Shown here: positions 9,010 to 15,585 of the stretch, piece by piece
Numbering within the stretch: the stretch's first letter is position 1
Layout: each line of letters begins with the position of its first letter
Assembly: GCA_021805735.1 (NCBI GenBank)
Contig: JAJZEE010000009.1
Span: 1 to 54,778 of the forward strand
Direction of reading: 5' to 3'
DNA length: 54,778 bases
DNA from: Bacillota bacterium
GTDB taxonomy: Bacteria; Bacillota; Bacilli; Alicyclobacillales; SLC66
The notes under the pieces: model-generated
The model's input: the letters and a program-made list of their open reading frames with translations, nothing else
The model's database searches: none
Told to the model about the DNA's origin: nothing
Position numbers and translations under genes: made by a program

Positions 9010-9236
9010 TCTCCGTTTCGTCCATTTTCCGTATTCCGAAGTGTGGATGCGCACCGACCTCCGCAGCGCTGTGATCGCATGATTATACAATATAAACCAG
9101 TATCCGATGGCCACGACCACCTTTACTGCCAGTCAAGTTGCCAATATACCGATCATGCTGCGCAGGGAATGCATGGGCAGATCCTGGTTCGCTAACTCCG
9201 CGCGACACCGAAAGCTTTGTGGTGAATCGGCGCACA

Positions 9237-9268
9237 CCTCAATAAGGTTCTTGTGCGCCTTATTGAGG
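9237..9268. repeat. Perfect 11-bp inverted repeat at the end of the 375-residue ORF
   Basis: CCTCAATAAGG (9237-9247) pairs with CCTTATTGAGG (9258-9268). The stop codon of the minus-strand unknown gene lies inside the right arm, so the stem probably protects or ends its mRNA. No T-run follows on either strand, so this is not a classical intrinsic terminator. Confidence 0.5.
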
Positions 9269-10387
9269 CGCGCCCCCATCTGTGCGGTAGTCCCGCGATG
9301 GCGCGGAGGCGAAGGAAGCACGAATCACCAAATGACTGGATTCACCGTCCCTGTCATACATCCATAGAAAAGAGTGACCTTGCGGGATCGTTTGACCCGA
9401 GATCGTGATGGGGTCTGTACCAACTGCATAGCTGCTTTGAAATGGGCAGCGATGCCAATAGCCACTTTCGCGAATGCGCCCCTCTGCGAGCAACCGAGTG
9501 GCTGTCGCTTCGAATTCACGTTCCGCGTCCGGGATCGTACGGTTCAGCCAAAATTGCCGCAAATCCTGTTCAGCCTTGCGCCCTTCGCCGGCGCGGTGGA
9601 TCTGGCGGCGCGCGACTGTGGATGAGACGCGCCACAGTGTTTCTGAAGCCTGGTCCTTCTGTGCGGCGGTTTTTTGTGCGGCAACAGGACGACGGGCAGG
9701 TGAGCCGGTAGACTGCAGGGTGGGATCTTCGAGCCACTGGGCAACGAGCAGATAAGACGATAGAGCCGACGCATAGGCCTGCTCCGCTTTTGCATGCAGG
9801 TCGGCGGGGAGGCCCGAGTCACCGTGACGGACGCTGCGGGTGATGGCGTCTGCCTGTTCTCTTTGGGTGCGCGTTTCTTCATAGCGCAAAATCGCCTCTC
9901 GATAAAGAGTGGGTTCAAAGCGGGCAAGTTCAATCTTTGTCTGTATGAGTTCATGGAGTTCCTGCGCGGCGCGGCGCAATCCTGTCAGGTGGTCGGTGGG
10001 CGAAGCGAGCGGACCCCGGAGCAAGGAGGCCAGGCGCAGTGGTGCGGCTGTTCCGGCTGCGCCGGGAAAAGCAGCCTCTTTGCGAGCCGCGGCAATAAGG
10101 CGTGGAATGGCATCGTACCATGTCTCCGACTGCTTCTGGGTGATCGCGGGAATTTTCTGTTCGCTGCCGCCGTTTGCCGCGAAGGCTTCCTCGAGGAGCG
10201 CGTCGGCCATGACGCGCAAACAGCGGGCACCCGTCAAAATAGCGCGGACACGCGGACTCGCGGTCTCCGTCAATTCCGCTTCCGCGGCATAGAGAGATTC
10301 CCCAATCCGCCGATACCCTTCCAGGTGCTCGGGTGGGCATACATGTCTGCCGGACAGTGTTGAGCGAAACCGATTCAGAATGGCCAT
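9260..10387 (-). CDS. Protein of unknown function, 375 residues
   Basis: I do not recognise the family. The protein is soluble, with no signal peptide or membrane helix, and is strongly alpha-helical and alanine/arginine-rich. It includes stretches such as HLTGLRRAAQELHELIQTKI, YREAILRYEETRTQREQADA and a proline/glutamine-rich linker SPARRPVAAQKTAAQKDQA at about residue 225. A distinct C-terminal part follows (FWLNRTIPDAEREFEATA, then HRCPFQSSYAVGTDPIT, then GHSFLWMYDRDGE). The coding character is good: long, uninterrupted, with GC-rich third positions. A likely -10 element (TATGAT) lies upstream. The gene stands alone. Confidence 0.75.
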   Translation of the reverse strand: MAILNRFRSTLSGRHVCPPEHLEGYRRIGESLYAAEAELTETASPRVRAILTGARCLRVMADALLEEAFAANGGSEQKIPAITQKQSETWYDAIPRLIAAARKEAAFPGAAGTAAPLRLASLLRGPLASPTDHLTGLRRAAQELHELIQTKIELARFEPTLYREAILRYEETRTQREQADAITRSVRHGDSGLPADLHAKAEQAYASALSSYLLVAQWLEDPTLQSTGSPARRPVAAQKTAAQKDQASETLWRVSSTVARRQIHRAGEGRKAEQDLRQFWLNRTIPDAEREFEATATRLLAEGRIRESGYWHRCPFQSSYAVGTDPITISGQTIPQGHSFLWMYDRDGESSHLVIRASFASAPSRDYRTDGGAPQ

Positions 10388-10560
10388 GGAACATCCCCGT
10401 TTACAGGAGTATTTTTATCTATCATAACACGCTGGACGCCAACAAAGGGTTCAGCATTGACCCAAATCAGGGGAACATGCCGTGACGTGAACGGGAAGAG
10501 AGTCCATCACACTTTCATCACAAAGATCGTGTATGCTGGAATTCGAGAGGAGATGTTGGT

Positions 10561-10800
10561 ATGGGATGTGGTTCTCGCCATTCTCACAGCACTGACCACA
10601 ACAGACGGATTCCATCGCGTGATGTCGATCACCAAAGCCAGGAAGGCGGCGAATCATGGCGGGAGATCCTGAAGCAGCGGCTGGCCAGCGGTGAAATCAG
10701 CGCGGATGAATACCGCAAAATGCTTCGGGTGTTACAAGGTGAACCGACGATCGATCGAGAAGAGTGGGAAGCAGACGAAGTCGGTCCGGTAAGGTTGTGA
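10561..10800 (+). CDS. Small SHOCT-domain protein with His/Cys-rich N-terminus
   Basis: The protein has 79 residues from the ATG at 10561, preceded by GAGGAGATG. The C-terminal half is a SHOCT helix pair: ILKQRLASGEISADEYRKML. The N-terminus MGCGSRHSHSTDHNR has one cysteine and three histidines in 13 residues, which could bind metal (inference). SHOCT domains usually sit at the ends of small membrane or stress proteins and promote oligomerisation. A second SHOCT protein lies 400 bases downstream, with the PspA-like minigene between. Confidence 0.75.
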   Translation: MGCGSRHSHSTDHNRRIPSRDVDHQSQEGGESWREILKQRLASGEISADEYRKMLRVLQGEPTIDREEWEADEVGPVRL

Positions 10801-10839
10801 CAAGCCCGCCATTAAAGTAACAAAAGGGAGGTCATTGAC

Positions 10840-10938
10840 ATGGCGGTTTTTAAGAGGATTCGCGACATCGCGGCCGCGTCCGTTAACGACATGCTCGACA
10901 AACTGGTCGCAGACGAATCTGCGCGAACCGAGCGCTAA
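10840..10938 (+). CDS. PspA/IM30-like N-terminal minigene, 32 residues
   Basis: The frame opens at an ATG (10840) with GGGAGG eight bases upstream and ends at a TAA at 10938. Its sequence MAVFKRIRDIAAASVNDMLD followed by KLVADESARTER is the amphipathic N-terminal helix of PspA/LiaH proteins (MxxFKRxRDIxxAxxNxxLDK), but the long coiled-coil body is missing. It may be the stump of a deleted gene or a functional membrane-sensing micropeptide; the intact ribosome site and the clean stop favour expression. It lies between two SHOCT genes. Confidence 0.55.
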   Translation: MAVFKRIRDIAAASVNDMLDKLVADESARTER

Positions 10939-11195
10939 CAGGACGAGGGGCGAGTTCGGTGGCGCGGCTGGGAGTGGTGGCATGAGGGCGGCGGCGTCGG
11001 GTATGGGTTGCGTCGAGAGGGGAAATCTACCGTTGAGAGCGCCACAGCTGTCTATCCCGGACGGGCGGTGCTCCCCGTGGCTCTCGTCTCTTCGCGCGAG
11101 GCGTTGAACATGACCTGGAAATTTGACGCCCAAGCGTTATTTTCCCAGCAAGGATATATTTTTGAGCGCCAATATGGCCAAGGAGGCGAAGGATC

Positions 11196-11444
11196 ATGAT
11201 GTACGGCTTTTTCGGAAACGGCGGATGGGGGAATTACGGTTGGATCATGATGCTGGGGGGCAGCATTTTTTGGCTGTTGATACTGACCGCAGTTGCGTGG
11301 TTGCTGATTCGTTTGTTTCAAGGGCGTTCCTTCACGGGTGAACCTCCTCGAGACAACGCGCAAGAGATCCTGCGAGCCCGCTTCGCGCGGGGCGAAATCG
11401 ACGAGGATGAGTTTCATTCCCTCTCCGAGAAGTTGAAATCCTGA
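11196..11444 (+). CDS. Small membrane protein with SHOCT domain
   Basis: The protein has 82 residues from the ATG at 11196, with AAGGAGGCG upstream. A glycine/aromatic N-terminus (MMYGFFGNGGWGNYGW) is followed by one membrane segment (FWLLILTAVAWLLIRLF). A cytosolic SHOCT module follows (AQEILRARFARGEIDEDEFH). This is the widespread small SHOCT membrane-protein type of unknown function. It shares strand and neighbourhood with the PspA-like minigene and may belong to the same envelope-stress group. Confidence 0.8.
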   Translation: MMYGFFGNGGWGNYGWIMMLGGSIFWLLILTAVAWLLIRLFQGRSFTGEPPRDNAQEILRARFARGEIDEDEFHSLSEKLKS

Positions 11445-11541
11445 AAAGCACGGGAAGCCGCGTGTCAGTTGGGTTCTTTTCGGATCCGAACGGAGTATGC
11501 GCGTGTGGCCGCTGCAGGACCTGGAGGGAGAAGAGAGTGAC

Positions 11542-12141
11542 ATGTGCGTCAATCACCCGGTGTTCAGTCGGATGTATATCTGGGGGCAGGAATATTTGGA
11601 GCGCGCTGTGGGGGATGTCCGAACGCTGCAGAATGAACGGGCATATGGCCGCACGCTCATAGTGGGAGCGGGCTCCGGTCTTGATGTCGCAGCCCTTGGC
11701 GTCCAGGTAACCGAACTCGTGCTGCTGGAACCAGACCCGCTATTGTGTACGTATCTGCGCAAGGAGTACCCTGACACCCGTCTTGTGCCCTCTTCGGCAG
11801 AACACATGGAGTTAGAAGATCAGACGTTTGATACTGTTATCACCAGTTTGGTCCTGTGCTCTGTATTTGACATCGCGCAGGTATTGAAAGAGATCTACCG
11901 CGTGCTCAAGCCAGGCGGGCAGTATCTCTTCATGGAACATGTGAAGCACGACGCCCCTCTGGCGGGCATGATTCAAACTTCGCTGACTCCGCTTTGGAAG
12001 CAGATTGCCGGCAATTGCAGGCTTAACCGGGATATCAAATCGGAGTTGAACCGTTCACCGCTCACTCTTTTGCGATATGAACTCGCTAAACCGAATTATG
12101 TAATCCCCATCGTAACAGGCCAGGCGTTGCGCCAGACATGA
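11542..12141 (+). CDS. Class I SAM-dependent methyltransferase
   Basis: The protein has 199 residues if the ATG at 11542 is used; another in-frame ATG lies at 11497. Motif I is LIVGAGSGLDVAAL, motif post-I is ELVLLEPDPLL, motif II is FDTVITSLVLCSV, and LKEIYRVLKPGGQYLFMEH closes the core. This resembles the UbiE/METTL7-like group, which methylates small molecules or thiols. The substrate is unknown. It lies 97 bases after the SHOCT membrane protein on the same strand. Confidence 0.82.
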   Translation: MCVNHPVFSRMYIWGQEYLERAVGDVRTLQNERAYGRTLIVGAGSGLDVAALGVQVTELVLLEPDPLLCTYLRKEYPDTRLVPSSAEHMELEDQTFDTVITSLVLCSVFDIAQVLKEIYRVLKPGGQYLFMEHVKHDAPLAGMIQTSLTPLWKQIAGNCRLNRDIKSELNRSPLTLLRYELAKPNYVIPIVTGQALRQT

Positions 12142-12361
12142 GGACATCCGGGAGTATGCTTTGGCTGGCACTTTGTATCTCATTTACGACAAGTTGTTTG
12201 TCTGGAACTTTCCGGTGCGGCGCGCTGCATCGAGAATGACATATCAATCTCGTGTGTTCCTTGCTTTCGACGAGGTGTACATTCTCATCTATTTGTTCGT
12301 TGCCCAGACAAGCAACCGCTTAGAACGAATCCTACGAAGCCGTTTCGTCCAATTGCCAACA

Positions 12362-12667
12362 TCAATCGACGTATTTAATGGCTGTACCGTAAAACCATGC
12401 CGCGTCTGCCTTGTTTATATAAACACCCAACATGCCTATGACTGCATCTGCACCCTGTTCGGCTGCCAATTTGCCAAGTTCGTCAAGAGTCATTTTTGCC
12501 GCAGTCTTTGTGTATCCGAAAGTCATTACTGAAGCAACTCGTGTAGTCGAAACCGTTCCCACAATCTCGTAAGGACGTGGTATGGTTGGAACCGTATAGA
12601 CTGGTACCGGCTCGATTTTCATTTTTTCCATCTTGTCACTCTTGTCAGCCTTCTTGAGTAACCCCAT
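12362..12667 (-). CDS. YbjQ-like (DUF74) small protein
   Basis: The protein has 101 residues from the ATG at 12667, with AGAGAGG upstream; another ATG lies at 12676. After a charged start (MGLLKKADKSDKMEK), the YbjQ/DUF74 pattern appears: PRPYEIVGTVSTTRVAS, then LDELGKLAAEQGADAVIGM and WFYGTAIKYVD. These beta-rich proteins form pentamers and are annotated as heavy-metal-binding by similarity; the function is not established. It is the last supported gene before the sigma-K junction. Confidence 0.7.
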   Translation of the reverse strand: MGLLKKADKSDKMEKMKIEPVPVYTVPTIPRPYEIVGTVSTTRVASVMTFGYTKTAAKMTLDELGKLAAEQGADAVIGMLGVYINKADAAWFYGTAIKYVD

Positions 12668-13038
12668 GCTCATCATCCTCTCTAGGCTGTTATTGTGCGT
12701 CACTTTGGGATATACCATGCGCGGACACTTGCCAAGAAACGCATGCCAGGTATCCTTGTTGCAATTTCGCAGGGACAGCACATTCCAGATATTCTCCATG
12801 CAGGACACTCTTTCGACTTGAGTATCGTTCTCGGACACTTCGGTAACAGGGTCATGGCTGACCCCTTTTCTTTTCACATATATTTCTCCGACAAAAAAGG
12901 CAAAAAGCATCGAACAACTATAAAGATACGACCTGCAACAGGAGACGTTGTAAGCCTGAAACATAAACGTCTTGGAATGATTTCTTCTCGTTTTGCATAA
13001 CTTACGTTCCCCAGATATTCCCGCATATCACTTGACAA
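12668..13038. other. AT-rich stretch between the YbjQ-like gene and the sigK junction
   Basis: No supported gene. A plus-strand frame from a GTG at 12695 to 13000 gives 101 residues, including KKGKKHRTTIKIRPATGDVV. It is convergent to sigK, the place where the skin recombinase gene spoIVCA sits in B. subtilis, but I see no recombinase motif and no ribosome site. Confidence 0.35.
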
Positions 13039-13380
13039 TTAGCTCTCATTCTCGATGCAGCGCGCTGCGTACGTCGCTAACCGCACCCCCCGATCCGGTT
13101 TGAACGTCTGAATGCCCTTGATCAGTCCTATGGTTCCAATGGAGATGAGGTCGTCCACGTCGTCTCTGCCCTGTTCGTATTTCTTGACGATATGGGCCAC
13201 CAGTCGAAGATTATGCTCGATCAGGAGGTTGCGCGCCCCTTCATCACCCGCTCGCCAACGGGCAATCGCGTTTTCCTCCGCTTGCGTTGACAAGGGTTGT
13301 GGAAACGTATGGTGCTTAACATAGGATACAAATACGGATAACTCGCGAATGAGCATGGCAAGCGCGGCCAAGAGTCCCAT
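13039..13380 (-). CDS. sigK: RNA polymerase sporulation sigma factor K, N-terminal half (SpoIVCB-like)
   Basis: Sigma-K directs late mother-cell transcription during sporulation. The 113 residues begin with a hydrophobic pro-sequence ([20 protein letters not shown]) and continue through [20 protein letters not shown] and [17 protein letters not shown] to [13 protein letters not shown], then stop. Full SigK continues for about 130 more residues (rest of region 2 and region 4), absent here. The break falls at CIENE, the same place as the skin insertion in B. subtilis sigK. The start has AAAGGGAGG upstream. The gene follows mltG on the same strand. The distal half is not in the window, so this is either a rearranging split gene or a broken one. 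Confidence 0.9.
   Translation of the reverse strand: MGLLAALAMLIRELSVFVSYVKHHTFPQPLSTQAEENAIARWRAGDEGARNLLIEHNLRLVAHIVKKYEQGRDDVDDLISIGTIGLIKGIQTFKPDRGVRLATYAARCIENES
13046..13050 (-). other. Candidate recombination core AATGA in sigK
   Basis: On the sigK strand the codons GAG AAT GAG contain AATGA at 13050-13046, directly before the frame leaves SigK homology. AATGA is the 5-bp core at which the B. subtilis skin element recombines. The complementary site should lie at the start of the distal half, outside the window. Confidence 0.6.
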
Positions 13381-13407
13381 ATGCAGACCTCCCTTTGCGT
13401 TGAGAGA

Positions 13408-13436
13408 AGTCTATGCATATAGGACACCCAACATGA
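13408..13436 (-). promoter_or_regulatory. Candidate sigma-E promoter of sigK
   Basis: On the minus strand CATAGACT (13415-13408) fits the sigma-E -10 consensus CATANNNT, and TCATGTT (13436-13430) lies 14 bases upstream as a -35. The start codon is 28 bases downstream. In Bacillus, sigK is transcribed by sigma-E with SpoIIID, so this is the expected control. Confidence 0.5.
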
Positions 13437-13463
13437 GGGGCGCCCCATCTACCCGTGGACGCG

Positions 13464-14552
13464 TCAGCTTCCGCGCCGGGAACGCTTGAGAAGGTTTTGC
13501 TGTCGGCGCGCCTCATTGGCCAACTGCTGTTGGTATGTGGCAGCAAAGTAGCTGGCGCCGGTGCCGTTGCCCTTGGCCACATAATAGTAGTAGTCCGTGT
13601 GCGCCGGATGCAGGGCCGCGTCAATAGAGGCGAGTCCTGGATTGGCGATCGGACCCGGCGGCAATCCGTCGTGCACGTATGTGTTGTACGGACTGCTAAC
13701 GGCGAGGTCCTGTGACGTCAGGTTTGACTGAAACCCTACGGCATATTCAACCGTCGCATCGATCCTCAGTTTCATGGGTGGTTTGTGGTGCAGCCGATTA
13801 TAAATCACGCTTGCGATCAGCGGACGTTCACGCGCGAGTTTCGCTTCCCGCTCAATCATCGAGGCCACGGTGAGCAATTGGCGTACAGTGAGCCCATCCC
13901 GTTTCATGGCCGCAACGCGACCGGGAGTCAGTATGTTGTTCATCTCCCCAAGCATCGTGTTGACTACCTGATGCGGGGATTCGCCAATCGTAAAGTCGTA
14001 TGTATCGGGAAACAGATATCCTTCGAGGCGGTCTCGCACAGCCTTGTCGTGCGAGGAAGGCGGTATAAACCAGTAAGAAAAACGACCATTCCTGACGACC
14101 CGCATGAAGGCCTGTACTTTACAGACGTGCTGTTGCGCGAGCGTCTGAGCGATCTGGGTGACCGTGAAGCCCTCGGGAATCGTTACAACCACCGTGTTGA
14201 ACTGGACGGCGCCCTGTTTCAGCTCGCTGACCACCTGGGCCAGCGTCATGCCCGTGACAAACTGGTAGCGACCGGCCTGTAGATCCGTACCCTGATGGGT
14301 CAGGAACAGGTACCATCGAAATACCAGAGGACTCCCGATCACCCCATGCTGCGCGAGCAGTTGCCCGATCTGCTGACTCGACGCCCCTGGCCGAATGTCA
14401 ACCCACGTTTTTTTGCCTGGACGTCCGAAGGGTGTATATACTACTGCAGCGCGAACCACAAAAAAAGCGCCGACGAGAACTGCGGCCGCGATGGCGCCAA
14501 AGGCCACAGGACGACGCGCCTTGTACAGCCTTTTTCCCCATTCACCACGCAT
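13464..14552 (-). CDS. mltG: Endolytic murein transglycosylase MltG
   Basis: The enzyme cuts nascent glycan strands at the membrane and helps terminate their polymerisation. The 362 residues have one N-terminal membrane anchor (VAFGAIAAAVLVGAFFVVRA). A LysM-like segment (IRPGASSQQIGQLLAQHGVI) and the catalytic YceG domain follow, with EGYLFPDTYDF, ASMIEREAKL including the catalytic Glu, and the end motif YNTYVHDGLPPGPIANPG. Length fits the family. It closes the conserved string alaS-ireB-ruvX-DUF1292-mltG and overlaps or abuts the DUF1292 gene. Confidence 0.95.
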   Translation of the reverse strand: MRGEWGKRLYKARRPVAFGAIAAAVLVGAFFVVRAAVVYTPFGRPGKKTWVDIRPGASSQQIGQLLAQHGVIGSPLVFRWYLFLTHQGTDLQAGRYQFVTGMTLAQVVSELKQGAVQFNTVVVTIPEGFTVTQIAQTLAQQHVCKVQAFMRVVRNGRFSYWFIPPSSHDKAVRDRLEGYLFPDTYDFTIGESPHQVVNTMLGEMNNILTPGRVAAMKRDGLTVRQLLTVASMIEREAKLARERPLIASVIYNRLHHKPPMKLRIDATVEYAVGFQSNLTSQDLAVSSPYNTYVHDGLPPGPIANPGLASIDAALHPAHTDYYYYVAKGNGTGASYFAATYQQQLANEARRQQNLLKRSRRGS

Positions 14553-14827
14553 CAGCTCAGATCATCCAGTTCAAACATCAAGGTATCAAACGCCTCCGCC
14601 ACTTTGTCCCATTCATCGTCGTCCTCAATGCCTATCAACGACGCGCTGTCCGCCTCAATGTCGCCGTCGACGCGCAAAATCAGCGGTTCTTCACCAGGAT
14701 CCAGTTCTGACTGCAGGAGAACATAGTGATGCCCTTCCATTTCAAGAACGCGCAAAACGTGATACGGCTCTTCCTGACCGTCATCGTCCGTTAACACGAC
14801 AAGTCCCTGCAACAGATCATCGAACAT
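14552..14827 (-). CDS. DUF1292 family protein (YrzB-like)
   Basis: The protein has 91 residues and is very acidic. It contains the DUF1292 pattern VVLTDDDGQEEPYHVLRVLE, then HHYVLLQSEL and a tail EDDDEWDKVAEAFDTLM. The function of the family is unknown, but its position between ruvX and mltG is conserved across Bacillota. Start and stop touch ruvX and mltG, so the genes are probably co-translated. Confidence 0.88.
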   Translation of the reverse strand: MFDDLLQGLVVLTDDDGQEEPYHVLRVLEMEGHHYVLLQSELDPGEEPLILRVDGDIEADSASLIGIEDDDEWDKVAEAFDTLMFELDDLS

Positions 14828-15244
14828 TCACATTCTCCCCTTTGCATCAAGGTAAGTTTGCAATATAAGCGCGGCCGCAACCTTGTCCACAACGCCTTTG
14901 CGCCTTTGACGGCGCACTTCGCCTTCGATGAGAATCTGTTCGGCGCGCACCGTGGACAGACGCTCGTCCATCCATTTTACTTGTATTCCCGTCAGTTCTT
15001 CAAGTTCTCTGGCAAATTCCTTTGTGCGCGATACCCGTTCACCCATCGTTCCGTTCATGTTGATCGGCAATCCAACGACGATCAGTTCCACGTCCTGCTC
15101 CACTGCAATCTGTGCGATCCGTTCCAAAGGGCGGCTGACCTTACGGCGATCGATCACTTCAAATGTCTGCGCAGTGATGAGCAGAGGGTCGCTCAAGGCG
15201 ATACCGATACGCGCCTCCCCGTAATCGACCCCCATAACCCTCAT
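14828..15244 (-). CDS. ruvX: RuvX/YqgF RNase H-fold nuclease
   Basis: The protein has 138 residues. The RNase H-fold acidic motif is [16 protein letters not shown] at the N-terminus; [15 protein letters not shown] and [15 protein letters not shown] complete the family signature. It is associated with 16S rRNA 5-prime end maturation in E. coli and was proposed to resolve Holliday junctions. The start overlaps the ireB stop by four bases (ATGA), a sign of translational coupling. Confidence 0.95.
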   Translation of the reverse strand: MRVMGVDYGEARIGIALSDPLLITAQTFEVIDRRKVSRPLERIAQIAVEQDVELIVVGLPINMNGTMGERVSRTKEFARELEELTGIQVKWMDERLSTVRAEQILIEGEVRRQRRKGVVDKVAAALILQTYLDAKGRM

Positions 15245-15501
15245 GACAACCGTGATGCCAGATAGGCGCGCACCAGTTCCTCAATCAATTCATCCCGCTC
15301 GACCCGCCTGACGGCGTCGCGAGCGTCCTTGAAACTGGTGATGTAGGCCGGATCGCCGGAAATGAGGTAGCCGGCGATCTGGTGAATGGGATTGTAACCT
15401 TTCTCAGACAGGGCCTCGTAAGCCAGCAGCAGCGCCCGTTCAGCTCGTGACGGTTCATCCGGACGAACCCGAAACTGCATCGTTTCTTCAAACGAAGACA
15501 C
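15241..15501 (-). CDS. ireB: IreB family regulatory phosphoprotein (DUF965)
   Basis: The GTG at 15501 is chosen because AGGGGGGTG precedes it and the product then begins [11 protein letters not shown], like family members (usually MSSFDETMxF). This gives 86 residues, against about 89 in the family. The core [20 protein letters not shown] is diagnostic. In Enterococcus, IreB is phosphorylated by the PASTA kinase IreK and influences cephalosporin tolerance; the B. subtilis homologue is YrzL. It is the first gene after alaS in this string. Confidence 0.93.
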   Translation of the reverse strand: MSSFEETMQFRVRPDEPSRAERALLLAYEALSEKGYNPIHQIAGYLISGDPAYITSFKDARDAVRRVERDELIEELVRAYLASRLS

Positions 15502-15585
15502 GTCAGCCACACCCCCCTCGCGAATGATAGTACGATCCACCCGTACTATTCCACAAGTATACGGGAAAATCCTTCGTTGTCACCG

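Noticed and set aside
12695-13000. Plus-strand frame convergent to sigK, at the place of the skin recombinase gene
   Set aside because: No serine-recombinase motif, no ribosome site, only 101 codons; kept as a note in the gap entry.
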